From Gp6-AA40 sp035764385 (GTDB taxonomy: Bacteria; Acidobacteriota; Vicinamibacteria; Vicinamibacterales; UBA2999), in assembly GCA_035764385.1 (NCBI GenBank), contig DASTZI010000201.1, forward strand, positions 1-15,466: a stretch of DNA of 15,466 bases, in the 5' to 3' direction. The notes beneath the pieces were generated by a model. The model was not told where the DNA came from. It worked only from the letters and a program-made list of their open reading frames with translations, and ran no database searches. Shown here piece by piece: positions 6,321 through 13,825 of the stretch. The stretch's first letter is position 1. Each line of letters starts with the position of its first letter. A program made the position numbers and the translations under genes.

Positions 6321-7988
6321 ATGAAGAGATTGCTGCTTGCCGCACTCGTGGTCGGCGCGTCCACGATCGCCATTGGCCAGGGGCTCGATCCCGCGTCCAT
6401 CAACAAGGCGCTCGGCGAATCGTGGCCCACCTATTCCGGTGATTACACCGGCCGCCGTTACAGCTCGCTGACACAGATCAACCAGTCGAACGTCAAGCAC
6501 CTCACCCTCGCCTGGCAGCGGCGGCTGACGAACGGGCCCGGTCCGGCCGGGCCGCGTGGACCCCGAGACCCGGAAGTCATCGTCAGCGGCGAAGGCGACG
6601 GCAGCGTCACGGTTGCTGGCCCCACGCAGATCAAAGGCTCGATTCTCTCCGTCAACGGTGTCCTCTACGTCACAACGCCCGACAATACGTGGGCGCTCGA
6701 CGCCAACGATGGCCACGAGCTGTGGCACTACTTCTGGAAGACAAAGGGTGGGACCCACATCGGCAACCGTGGTGTGGGAATGTGGGGCAACTATTTGTTC
6801 TTCGTGACTCCGGACGATTACCTGGTGTCCGTTGACGCGCGGACGGGCAAAGAGCGATGGCACCGCGAGTTCAGCCCGTTCAGCCAGCAGTATTTCTCGA
6901 CGATGGCGCCGATCGTGATCGGCAACCACGTGCTCGTCGGAACGAGCAACGATCTTGATGCGCCCGGGTGGCTCGAGTCATTCGATCCCGAGAGCGGCAA
7001 GACGCAGTGGAAGTGGTACGTGACGCCGCAGAACGAAGGGGATCCCGGACTCGACACGTGGAAGAACCTGGATGCCGCGCGTCACGGCGGTGGACATCCG
7101 TGGGTGCCGGGCTCTTACGATCCGGAGACACACCTCTATATCTTCGGTACTGGGAACCCGACGCCGGCCTATACCTCACAGACGCGCGGGGAAGGCGACA
7201 ACCTTTTCACCTGTGCGCTTGTCGCCATCAACGTTGACACTGGCAAGATGGCCTGGTACTACCAGACCTCGCCCCACGACACGCATGACTGGGATTCGGC
7301 GCAGACGCCGATCCTCGTCGACACCATGGTCGAGGGGCAGCGCCGCAAGCTGGTGCTCACGGCGAGCCGCAACGGGTTTTACTTCACCGTTGACCGTATG
7401 ACCGGTCAGCACGTCGTCACGTCGAAGTTCTCGGAGACGGCGAACTGGGCGAAAGGGCTCAACGAGTCGGGACAGCCGGTGCGGAATCCGGCGAAGGACT
7501 ATCACGTCGGTGGCGCGCTCGTGTCCGGCGCCAATCAAGGCGCGACGAACTGGCCGCCGCCCGCCTACAGCCCCGACACTGGCCTGTTCTATCTGCCGGC
7601 GTCCGATACCTACGCGATGTACTACCTGACGGAACTCGATCCGCGCGGTGCGATGGGGCTCGGAGGGAAGGACGAGCGAAGTGTCGGCACCGTTGGCAGC
7701 TATCTGATGGCGATCGATCCGAAGAGCGGCAAGATCGCGTGGAAGCATAAGTACCGCACTGTGGCGGAAGGACGCGGACAGGGGCTGCTGACGACCGCAG
7801 GGAGGCTGCTGTTCGGCGGCGACCCTGATGGAAACTTCGTTGCCTACGACGTTGCCAACGGCAACCCGCTCTGGCATGCAGCGACCGGCCAGGTGTCGAA
7901 CGCGCCGGAAACCTACATGGTGGATGGACGCCAGTATGTCCTCGTCGCGGCGGGCGACACGCTGTTTGCGTTCACGGTGAATCCGTAG
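6321..7988 (+). CDS. PQQ-dependent (quinoprotein) dehydrogenase
   Basis: Periplasmic eight-bladed beta-propeller quinoprotein, 555 aa, of the PQQ alcohol dehydrogenase type. It oxidises an alcohol or sugar and passes electrons to a cytochrome c. The N-terminal export signal is MKRLLLAALVVGASTIAIGQ. The opening WPTYSGDYTGRRYSSLTQIN and repeated (V)DA(R)TGKE(R)W-type blade motifs are diagnostic. The catalytic loop reads HDTHDWDSAQTP, with D325 as the likely base. Two residues on is A327 rather than Asp, which by the XoxF/MxaF rule suggests a calcium rather than a lanthanide enzyme. GTGNPTP supplies the usual metal-binding Asn. The protein has a single cysteine, so the adjacent-Cys disulfide of methanol dehydrogenase is absent. 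The usual Glu near GISGAE is replaced by NDLD (residues 210-213). No cytochrome domain is fused; the separate cytochrome is just upstream. Confidence 0.93.
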   Translation: MKRLLLAALVVGASTIAIGQGLDPASINKALGESWPTYSGDYTGRRYSSLTQINQSNVKHLTLAWQRRLTNGPGPAGPRGPRDPEVIVSGEGDGSVTVAGPTQIKGSILSVNGVLYVTTPDNTWALDANDGHELWHYFWKTKGGTHIGNRGVGMWGNYLFFVTPDDYLVSVDARTGKERWHREFSPFSQQYFSTMAPIVIGNHVLVGTSNDLDAPGWLESFDPESGKTQWKWYVTPQNEGDPGLDTWKNLDAARHGGGHPWVPGSYDPETHLYIFGTGNPTPAYTSQTRGEGDNLFTCALVAINVDTGKMAWYYQTSPHDTHDWDSAQTPILVDTMVEGQRRKLVLTASRNGFYFTVDRMTGQHVVTSKFSETANWAKGLNESGQPVRNPAKDYHVGGALVSGANQGATNWPPPAYSPDTGLFYLPASDTYAMYYLTELDPRGAMGLGGKDERSVGTVGSYLMAIDPKSGKIAWKHKYRTVAEGRGQGLLTTAGRLLFGGDPDGNFVAYDVANGNPLWHAATGQVSNAPETYMVDGRQYVLVAAGDTLFAFTVNP

Positions 7989-7992
7989 CTCC

Positions 7993-8088
7993 GGTCCGCC
8001 TGAAGGCGGACCCCACTGATCTCGGTGGGGTCCGGCTTTAGCCGGACCTTAATGCCGGATGTCGATGGGGTCCGGCTTTAGCCGGACC
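7993..8088. repeat. Three REP-like palindromes (GGTCCGSC type)
   Basis: There are three 20-bp perfect hairpins with 8-bp stems. The first is GGTCCGCC-TGAA-GGCGGACC at 7993-8012. The other two, at 8029-8048 and 8069-8088, are identical GGTCCGGC-TTTA-GCCGGACC copies spaced exactly 40 bp apart, inside a 25-bp direct repeat (8026-8050 and 8066-8090). In addition, 8007-8016 can pair with 8025-8034, a 10-bp stem that competes with the first two hairpins. They fill most of the 117-bp gap between the PQQ dehydrogenase and the next gene. They look like repetitive extragenic palindromes and may end or attenuate transcription, though no T-run follows. Confidence 0.88.
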
Positions 8089-8105
8089 TTGATGCGGAGG
8101 ACAGG

Positions 8106-8879
8106 ATGACGATCAGAGCGATCGCGGCGAGTGTGATGGCGAGCCTGCTGCTCACCGCGCCGGCCGCCTACGCGCAAGAGAAGAAGGGAACAGCCGCCGT
8201 ACCGGAGATGTCGGGACTCTGGCTCGTGCAGGATCCGGGCTCCGGCAGCTGGACCGATTGGTTCGACAACGTGCCGAAGCCGAAGCTCCAGCCAGACATC
8301 ATCGCGGACAACCAGAGGATGGCTGCAAGCGAGGCGGCAGGGAACGTCGTGAATCGCGCGCCACGAACGGCGGCCTGCCCGGTCGGCAACCTTCCGATGA
8401 TGATGGCCTCGTCACCGCCGATCAACATCGTGGCGTCGCGTGACGAAGTGCTGATGGGCTCTGAGTCGAATCGCGGCCGGTTCATCTACACGGATGGGCG
8501 GCCGCATCGTGATGTGAAAGCTCCGTCCTATGTGCCGACCGGATTCGGCGATTCGATCGGACATTGGGAGGGGGACACGCTGGTCGTCGACACGATCGGA
8601 TTCACGCCACGCGTGTGCGACAGCCGGAGGCCGGTGATGTTGGTGCCGGGCGGTGGCCGTGCGAAGGACACGACTCACCTCGTCGAACGATACCGGCTCG
8701 TCGGCCCCGACGAGCTGTCGGTCACCTTCACCTGGGAAGACTCGACCGTGTTCCTGGCACCGCACACGTACTCCTACACGTACAAGCGATTGCCTGAAGG
8801 GATTCCGATCGAAAACAACGAGGAGCCGGCCGTCGCGCAGCCGGACCGGCAATACACCACGACCAAGGCCGAGAAGTAG
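8106..8879 (+). CDS. Exported WEGDT-family protein of unknown function
   Basis: 257 aa, no named function. The signal peptide core is ASVMASLLLTAPAAYA, followed by a weak version of the family DLSGxW motif (PEMSGLW, 33-39). The central block has FIYTDGRPH (126-134) and the hallmark GHWEGDTLVVDTIGF (152-166). The family ending HLVERY...L.VTFTWED...APHTYSYTY follows. This pattern, beta-rich and without recognisable catalytic residues, is frequent next to DUF6152 and PQQ genes in Acidobacteria (from memory). Unlike its four relatives here it lacks the C-terminal Cys, but it has an extra C171 besides C91. GGAGG (8096-8100) is 5 nt before the ATG. The next gene, from the same subfamily, overlaps its stop codon by 1 nt. 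Confidence 0.8.
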   Translation: MTIRAIAASVMASLLLTAPAAYAQEKKGTAAVPEMSGLWLVQDPGSGSWTDWFDNVPKPKLQPDIIADNQRMAASEAAGNVVNRAPRTAACPVGNLPMMMASSPPINIVASRDEVLMGSESNRGRFIYTDGRPHRDVKAPSYVPTGFGDSIGHWEGDTLVVDTIGFTPRVCDSRRPVMLVPGGGRAKDTTHLVERYRLVGPDELSVTFTWEDSTVFLAPHTYSYTYKRLPEGIPIENNEEPAVAQPDRQYTTTKAEK

Positions 8880-9580
8880 TGGCGCTGCGAGGCTTCCTGG
8901 CGCTTGTCGTGCTCGCGTGGTCCACGTCTGCACTCGCGCAGGGTGAAGCAGCGGCGCGTCCCGATCTCTCCGGGTACTGGGAGCTGCGGTTCGACAGCTT
9001 CAACGTGCCGCGCGCGCCGCTGACCACGGCCGCACAAGGTGCGCTCGAGATGCGACGCGCGAAGGATCAGGAAGCGATTCGCGGCTGCGTCAACGTCGGA
9101 ATGCCGGCGGTTATGGACGATCGCGGCGTCCTCGACATCCGGCAGAGTCCGGCCGTGATCGGCATGGTCGCGCGCTCGCCGTCGTCCACACGTTATATCT
9201 ACACCGACGGTCGGAAACATCCGGACGCCGAGGAGCTCGAAGGCACCACAAACGGCCACTCGATCGGCCGATGGCAAGGCGACACCCTCGTCGTCGATAC
9301 GGTCGGCTTCAACGAGCGCGGCATCACGGCCATTCCAGGGGGCGGCTACCGGACATCGCGGGCGCATTTAACCGAGTCGTACAAGCTGGCGGCCTCCGGT
9401 GATCAACTCATGGTCACGTTCACGTGGGCGGATCCGACAGTCTTCCGAACGCCCCACTCCTACACATTCCGGTATTACAAGGTCGGGGCGATGCCGGAGC
9501 CGCGCGTCCTCAACTGCATTCAGAACGACGCCGATCGTGCACGATTTCTGACAGAGCGTCCCGCGCCGGCCCGCTTCTAG
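8879..9580 (+). CDS. Exported WEGDT-family protein of unknown function
   Basis: 233 aa, signal peptide MALRGFLALVVLAWSTSALA, then RPDLSGYW (27-34), YIYTDGRKHP (106-115), the hallmark GRWQGDTLVVDTVGF (130-144) and the ending HLTESY...LMVTFTWADPTVF...PHSYTFRYY. It has C70 and C213, matching the Cys pair of most family members in the window. It is the closest local relative of the preceding gene. The start is GTG at 8879, sharing its G with the TAG stop of the upstream gene (TAGTG), so translation is coupled. A TIM-barrel gene follows after 14 bp in the same operon. No function is known; the two subfamily neighbours could form a heteromer (inference). Confidence 0.82.
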   Translation: MALRGFLALVVLAWSTSALAQGEAAARPDLSGYWELRFDSFNVPRAPLTTAAQGALEMRRAKDQEAIRGCVNVGMPAVMDDRGVLDIRQSPAVIGMVARSPSSTRYIYTDGRKHPDAEELEGTTNGHSIGRWQGDTLVVDTVGFNERGITAIPGGGYRTSRAHLTESYKLAASGDQLMVTFTWADPTVFRTPHSYTFRYYKVGAMPEPRVLNCIQNDADRARFLTERPAPARF

Positions 9581-9594
9581 TCTGAAGGAACGTC

Positions 9595-10557
9595 ATGCTG
9601 ACACGCCGAGAGTTCGGGAAAGCTGTCGCCGGTTCACTCGCCGCGGTCTCGGTCGCGTGGTCGCAGACGAAGCTGCCGAGGTACAGCTCGCGCTTCGGGG
9701 GTGTACGCGTCGGCGCGATCACGTACTGCTACCGCTCCCTGCGCGATGCGTCACAGCCCTGGTCGCGCGAAGGCGTCGATCAGTTGATGGACAAGACCAT
9801 CGACGCGTACAGGCAGAATCGCATCGACCTCGCCGAATTCTGGATCGCGTTTGTCGAGCCGCCAGGAGGTCCGGGTCGTGGGCCGACCGACGAGGCGGCG
9901 CGGGAGAAGCTGCGCCAGTGGCGCATCTCACGTCCGCTCGACGTCTTCGAGCGCGCTCGCAAGAAGTTTGATGATGCGGGTATTCAGATTTACTCGTGCA
10001 TGGCCAACTTGTCGGACGACCTCGTGGACGACGAGATCGAGGCGGTGTTCGATTTCGCGAAGGCGTTGAAGACGAACATCATCAGCGCGAACTGTACGGT
10101 CGCATCGATCAAGCGTGCGGCGGCGTTCGCGGACCGCCACAAGGTGTACGTCTCCGCGCACAGCGAGAACGCGCCGTTCGACCGAAATCCCGATGGAATG
10201 GCGTACACGAAAAATCTTGAAGCGGCGCTGGGGCACTCACCGTACATCAAGGTGACGCTCGACACGGGGCACTTCACCGCATTTGGTGGAGACGCGGTCA
10301 AGTTCGTTCGCGATCATCACGATCGCATCGCCAACCTGCATCTGAAAGATCGGCTGCGGCGCGCGGAAGATCGCAACGACGTCAACACGACCGAATGGGG
10401 CAAAGGCGACGCGCCGATTAAAGAAGTGCTGCAGCTGATGAAGCAGCGGAAGTCACCGTTCCCCGCCTGCATCGAGTACGAGTACAACGGCAAGGGCACC
10501 GCGGTGCAGGAAGTTCAGAAGTGTCTTGACTACGCGAGGGCCGCGCTCGAGACGTAG
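9595..10557 (+). CDS. Tat-exported sugar isomerase/epimerase-like TIM barrel
   Basis: 320-aa protein of the xylose isomerase-like TIM-barrel superfamily (PF01261), whose members epimerise, isomerise or eliminate on sugars and keto sugars. The N-terminus MLTRREFGKAVAGSLAAVSV carries a twin-arginine (TRREF) export signal, so it acts outside the cytoplasm, folded and probably metal-loaded. Candidate metal ligands at strand ends: E81 (LAEFW), D223/H226 (LDTGHF), H249 with D252 (NLHLKDR) and E294 (CIEYEY). AAGGAA at 9585-9590 precedes the ATG. It closes the operon begun at 8106 and ends only 7 bp from the convergent cytochrome gene, with no terminator visible. Cytoplasmic relatives use sugar phosphates; an exported enzyme probably uses unphosphorylated sugars. 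Confidence 0.88.
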   Translation: MLTRREFGKAVAGSLAAVSVAWSQTKLPRYSSRFGGVRVGAITYCYRSLRDASQPWSREGVDQLMDKTIDAYRQNRIDLAEFWIAFVEPPGGPGRGPTDEAAREKLRQWRISRPLDVFERARKKFDDAGIQIYSCMANLSDDLVDDEIEAVFDFAKALKTNIISANCTVASIKRAAAFADRHKVYVSAHSENAPFDRNPDGMAYTKNLEAALGHSPYIKVTLDTGHFTAFGGDAVKFVRDHHDRIANLHLKDRLRRAEDRNDVNTTEWGKGDAPIKEVLQLMKQRKSPFPACIEYEYNGKGTAVQEVQKCLDYARAALET

Positions 10558-10564
10558 CTCAGGG

Positions 10565-11242
10565 TCACCGTTCGCGCAAGAACGAGATCACATTCCGTAC
10601 ATCGGCCGCGGCGTAGCGCTCGAGCAGCTTTCCGTGTTGCTGCCGCCCGACGGCCGTTCGATCCGTTCCCGCCGGCGCGGGATCATCGCTCGGGCGCAGA
10701 GTCCGCGCCCGCAACGTCGCACCAGGGTACTTGGCCGCGACGCCGGCAAGGTCACCGGACTTTGAATGACATGCCGCGCAGTTCGCCTTGAAATACGTCT
10801 CGCCGGTGCGTAGGTCGCCCTGCTCCTCGGCGTCCATGGTCAACTCGCGATAGCGCCCCTGCCGGCGAAGGTAGTGCACGTACGCGGCAAGATCCGCAAT
10901 TTCCTGCGCCGTCAGATCCGGGTAGCTGGGCATCGCCGTCTGCAGATTCGGCTTGCCGGCGCGCACCACCGGCCCGATGAAATTGCCATTCTGATCGGCC
11001 GCAATCAGCGGCGAATGCATCAGATCCGTCGCTCCCATCTGTGCGCCGGTGAGATCGACCCCATGACAGAAATGACAGGAGCTCAGAACGTAGACCGCGC
11101 GACCGCGCTCCAGTTCCGGAGTGGGCGCCGGGAAGCCGCCCGCATCCGCCTTGCCCTGAGGTGCCTGAGCGTCGGCGAGGGCCGCGACCGCGAAGACGGC
11201 GACGAGCGCTACGCCAGCACGCGGCGGCAGTAATCCAGGCAT
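10565..11242 (-). CDS. Diheme cytochrome c, short form
   Basis: 225-aa periplasmic cytochrome c with signal peptide (core VALVAVFAVAALADA) and two heme motifs, CHFCH at 56-60 and CAACH at 155-159. M104 in TAMPSY is a likely first-heme ligand. It aligns along its length with the cytochrome at 5442, including SxxGDL after the second heme and the ending LLERYAAADVRNVISFL, but lacks that protein's beta insert. H203, just before LLERY, matches H267 of the longer protein. The start ATG at 11242 lies within the 3' end of the upstream TIM-barrel gene (34-nt overlap), with GAGGTG as ribosome site; coupled translation is likely. It may accept electrons from the PQQ dehydrogenase or an unseen partner. 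Confidence 0.88.
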   Translation of the reverse strand: MPGLLPPRAGVALVAVFAVAALADAQAPQGKADAGGFPAPTPELERGRAVYVLSSCHFCHGVDLTGAQMGATDLMHSPLIAADQNGNFIGPVVRAGKPNLQTAMPSYPDLTAQEIADLAAYVHYLRRQGRYRELTMDAEEQGDLRTGETYFKANCAACHSKSGDLAGVAAKYPGATLRARTLRPSDDPAPAGTDRTAVGRQQHGKLLERYAAADVRNVISFLRER

Positions 11243-12156
11243 CTCTTCACCTCGTCGACCGACGACCGGAACGATCCGTACTCGTACTCGAGATAACAGC
11301 GGATTGGATACTTCTCGTCTCGAATCAGCCGCAGCACCTCCGCAATCGGCGTGTCACCTTGGCCGAACGGTCTGTTCGGACCGTTGTTCCGCTTTCGATC
11401 GCGAACATGGATGTTGATCGTGCGGTCGTGGTGCTTCCTGATGAACGCCACCGGATCGTTGTTGCCTGCGACGAAATGGCCGATGTCGAGCGTGGCCTTG
11501 AAGTACGGCGACATCGCGAGCGCGGTTTCGAAGCTTTCGGGTGTTGCGAACTGATCCGGATCCACGAGGTTGTTGTGGTTGTGCATGGCCACGAACATCT
11601 TGTGGCGCTCGACGAACGGGACCAGTCGCCTTGCCTCGCTGATGACCGTCGACGAACTGAACCCGGCGGCACCGAGCGCTTTGGCCGCCTCGAACGTCTT
11701 GTCGCGCTCCTCGTCGGTGAACGTTTCGTTGAAGTTGACGTTGTACAGGTAGATGCGAAGGCCCGCGTCTTCGAACTGCTTTCGGATATTCGTGTAATAA
11801 CTCATCGGCGCGCTGAGACGCCACTTCCGTGCGTCTTCACGCAGCTTCTGGAAACCTGGCGCCCGGCGAGACTGCACCCACCAACCTGTCGCGATGGTCG
11901 GCCACGGCTCGATATGTCCGGACATGATCTCGCACTCGCCGATGCCGATCTCCCGCATGTTGCTGATGATGGTGGGAATCAGACGTGGGTCGGCTGCGGG
12001 TGGCAAGTCGTGAAAACTGAACGTCTCGAGTCCAAGCCCCACTCCGTTGATCGCGTAGAGGGGCCGTTGCTGTTGAGCGGCACCAGCGGCAAGCGGCGCA
12101 GCGGCGAGCACCTTGCCGAACTCGCGCCGGGTCAGGATCATCGGACCTTGCTTCAT
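11209..12156 (-). CDS. Tat-exported sugar isomerase/epimerase-like TIM barrel
   Basis: 315-aa TIM-barrel protein (PF01261 type), second of three in the window. The signal MILTRREFGKVLAAAPLAAG has twin arginines at R10-R11 and closely matches the start of the copy at 9595, although the barrels have diverged. Candidate metal ligands: E76 (GECEIM), D224/H227 (LDIGHF), H250 (NIHVRDR) and E290 (YLEYEY). It shares HHDRTINIH and GQGDTPIAEVL with its relatives. The open frame continues upstream to 12231, but the ATG at 12156 is chosen because GAGGAGG (12163-12169) stands 6 nt before it. The cytochrome c gene overlaps its 3' end. A WEGDT-family gene starts divergently 101 bp away. The exact reaction is unknown. 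Confidence 0.88.
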   Translation of the reverse strand: MKQGPMILTRREFGKVLAAAPLAAGAAQQQRPLYAINGVGLGLETFSFHDLPPAADPRLIPTIISNMREIGIGECEIMSGHIEPWPTIATGWWVQSRRAPGFQKLREDARKWRLSAPMSYYTNIRKQFEDAGLRIYLYNVNFNETFTDEERDKTFEAAKALGAAGFSSSTVISEARRLVPFVERHKMFVAMHNHNNLVDPDQFATPESFETALAMSPYFKATLDIGHFVAGNNDPVAFIRKHHDRTINIHVRDRKRNNGPNRPFGQGDTPIAEVLRLIRDEKYPIRCYLEYEYGSFRSSVDEVKRCLDYCRRVLA

Positions 12157-12162
12157 CGCGAA

Positions 12163-12169
12163 CCTCCTC
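12163..12169 (-). promoter_or_regulatory. Ribosome binding site deciding the TIM-barrel start
   Basis: GAGGAGG on the minus strand lies 6 nt before the ATG at 12156-12154. It rules out the longer reading from 12231 and places the twin-arginine motif at residues 10-11. The alternative ATG five codons later has no comparable site. Confidence 0.75.
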
Positions 12170-12205
12170 GTCGAACGGCTGAATGCCCACGTCGCGCATT
12201 TCCAA

Positions 12206-12234
12206 TTGCGCCGCTTGGGTGATCGCAGCACAAT
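12206..12234 (+). promoter_or_regulatory. Weak candidate promoter for the WEGDT gene at 12258
   Basis: TTGCGC (12206-12211) and CACAAT (12229-12234) are 17 bp apart, matching the consensus in 3 and 4 of 6 positions. Transcription would begin near 12241, leaving a very short leader. The only other support is its place in the 101-bp divergent gap. Confidence 0.25.
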
Positions 12235-12257
12235 CTGGCCACTGGAGGGAAGCTCGC

Positions 12258-13067
12258 ATGCGGTCCCATCACCCTGGGTTGCGTGGTCCGATGCTCGTTT
12301 TTGCGATGGTGTGCGTCATTGGCGGGACGGCGGCGGCCCAGTGGCTGTCATTGCCGCTTCCGGGAACCCCGCGCACTCCTGACGGAAAGCCGAACCTGAA
12401 CGCGCCGACTCCTCGCGCCGCCGACGGTAAGCCGGATTTGTCCGGCATCTGGCGCACCGACAGCCCCCGGTACAACGAGAATCTGTTGCCTCCAGGCACC
12501 GACGCGCCGATGCTGCCGGCGGCAGCTGAACTCTACAAGCGTCGCGTCGCGACGATGGGCTACGACAGGCCGATGACACGGTGCATGCCGCACGGTGTCC
12601 CCGATGCCATGACTGTCCCGGGCCTCCCGTTCAAGATCATTCAGATTCCGGGCGTGACGCTGGTGCTGTTCGAGGAGTTCCACGTCTACCGGCAACTCTT
12701 CACCGATGGTCGGAAGCCGCCCGTGGATCCCGATCCCGCCTGGTACGGCTACTCGGTTGCCCGCTGGGAGGGTGACACGTTTGTCGTCGACACGGCTGGT
12801 TTCAAAGAGGGCAGCTGGCTCGATAACAGCGGCCACCCGCACACTGAAGCGCTGCAGCTGACCGAGCGTTACCGCCGAATTAACTTCGGACGCCTGGAGC
12901 TGGTGGTCACCGTCAATGATCCCAAGGCGTACTCGCGTCCATGGACATCAGACACGCTCCGGTTCAACCTGCAGCCGGACACGGAGCTGCTCGAGCATCT
13001 CTGCGAGAACAACAAGGACCTGGAGCATCTTCAGGAAATCTGGCAGGGAAAGGACGCAAAACCTTAG
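12258..13067 (+). CDS. Exported WEGDT-family protein of unknown function
   Basis: 269 aa. After a signal peptide (core MLVFAMVCVIGGTAAAQ) come two DGKP-type repeats (TPDGKPNLN and AADGKPDLSGIW), then RCMPHGVP with C109, IIQIPG, the hallmark ARWEGDTFVVDTAGF, and the ending LTERYRRINFGRLELVVTVNDPKAYSRPW. C249 (HLCENN) is the second conserved Cys. It belongs with the two minus-strand copies at the right, not with the pair at 8106-9580. The ATG at 12258 is chosen over the longer frame from 12183: GGAGGG (12244-12249) stands 8 nt upstream and the signal peptide starts there. Its TAG stop overlaps the TAA stop of the convergent gene. Its own promoter is probably in the divergent gap. Confidence 0.82.
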   Translation: MRSHHPGLRGPMLVFAMVCVIGGTAAAQWLSLPLPGTPRTPDGKPNLNAPTPRAADGKPDLSGIWRTDSPRYNENLLPPGTDAPMLPAAAELYKRRVATMGYDRPMTRCMPHGVPDAMTVPGLPFKIIQIPGVTLVLFEEFHVYRQLFTDGRKPPVDPDPAWYGYSVARWEGDTFVVDTAGFKEGSWLDNSGHPHTEALQLTERYRRINFGRLELVVTVNDPKAYSRPWTSDTLRFNLQPDTELLEHLCENNKDLEHLQEIWQGKDAKP

Positions 13068-13825
13068 CGGCCGGCGGGCAGGGTGTAGACGTCGCTGAAT
13101 CCGTAACAGTAGTACTCGAGGACACGCGGCGCGGACTCAATGCGCTTGTAGAGCGGCATCTGCATCTTCCACGGCCGGGTGAACACCTTCGGGTCTTCGA
13201 TCGTCACCTCGTAGTTCAGATGCGTCGCATCGATCACGCTGTAGCGCTCGACGACGTGCAGCATCTCGCTGTGGAAATTCCCCGCCTTGTCGAAGCGCGT
13301 CTGATCGTTGAAGTGAACGACATCCACGACCAGCGTGTCTCCGTCCCAACGTCCCCGCGAATCTCCCATCCACCATTCAATCGGACCGCGCGGATGCGGT
13401 GTGTTCATGAAGATATGTCGCAGCGCGCCGACGTACTCGTATGAGATGTCGATCCGCTCGGGCGTCTGGATGATCCGGAACGGGTACGGCATGTAGGTGA
13501 TGCGCGGCACACCGGGGAGATAGCACTTCGCGTCGGTATCGTCCGTCGTCCGGTTCTCGTAGTTTCGTTTGCGCTGCCCGAGCGCCGACGGCTGGTACGG
13601 GATCTCGCCGCCGACGACGACACCGGCGCCAGCCGGCACACCAACTTGGGCGGCGTGATCCTCGATGTCGTACGCGGCGCTGTTGAGTACCTGCCAGACG
13701 CCGGATAAATCCGGCTTTCCATCGACGGTACGCGGGAGCGGCTGACCCGCAGTCTGCGCCGACGCGGAGGTTGTTGCCGCGAGTACGACCAGCAGCACTT
13801 CGAGAAGGAGCCTGGTGCGTTTCAC
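13064..13825 (-). CDS. Exported WEGDT-family protein of unknown function
   Basis: 253 aa when read from the GTG at 13825, which I prefer to the longer frame from 13894. GTG overlaps the TGA of the upstream gene as GTGA, a common coupling junction, and the signal peptide (RTRLLLEVLLVVLAATTSASA) begins at once. Then come TVDGKPDLSGVW (33-44), C101 in KCYLPGVP, FRIIQTP, the hallmark GRWDGDTLVVDVVHF (158-172), LHVVERY, VTIEDPKVFTRPW and C240 in YYCYGF. It is a full-length family member. It is the last gene of the minus-strand operon TIM barrel - WEGDT - WEGDT. Function unknown; likely a beta-rich periplasmic protein. Confidence 0.82.
   Translation of the reverse strand: MKRTRLLLEVLLVVLAATTSASAQTAGQPLPRTVDGKPDLSGVWQVLNSAAYDIEDHAAQVGVPAGAGVVVGGEIPYQPSALGQRKRNYENRTTDDTDAKCYLPGVPRITYMPYPFRIIQTPERIDISYEYVGALRHIFMNTPHPRGPIEWWMGDSRGRWDGDTLVVDVVHFNDQTRFDKAGNFHSEMLHVVERYSVIDATHLNYEVTIEDPKVFTRPWKMQMPLYKRIESAPRVLEYYCYGFSDVYTLPAGR

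Noticed and set aside
10565..11242. Frameshift or decay in the short cytochrome c
   Set aside because: Both heme motifs and the C-terminal helix are in one frame; the missing beta insert is a clean in-frame difference.
11161..12222. Long plus-strand open frame (353 codons) opposite the TIM barrel and cytochrome
   Set aside because: Antisense shadow caused by high GC: Arg/Val/Asp-rich with no domain or signal. The minus-strand TIM barrel here has clear motifs and a strong ribosome site.
12183..12257. Longer N-terminus for the WEGDT protein at 12258
   Set aside because: The extension has no ribosome site and would bury the signal peptide; GGAGGG precedes the inner ATG.
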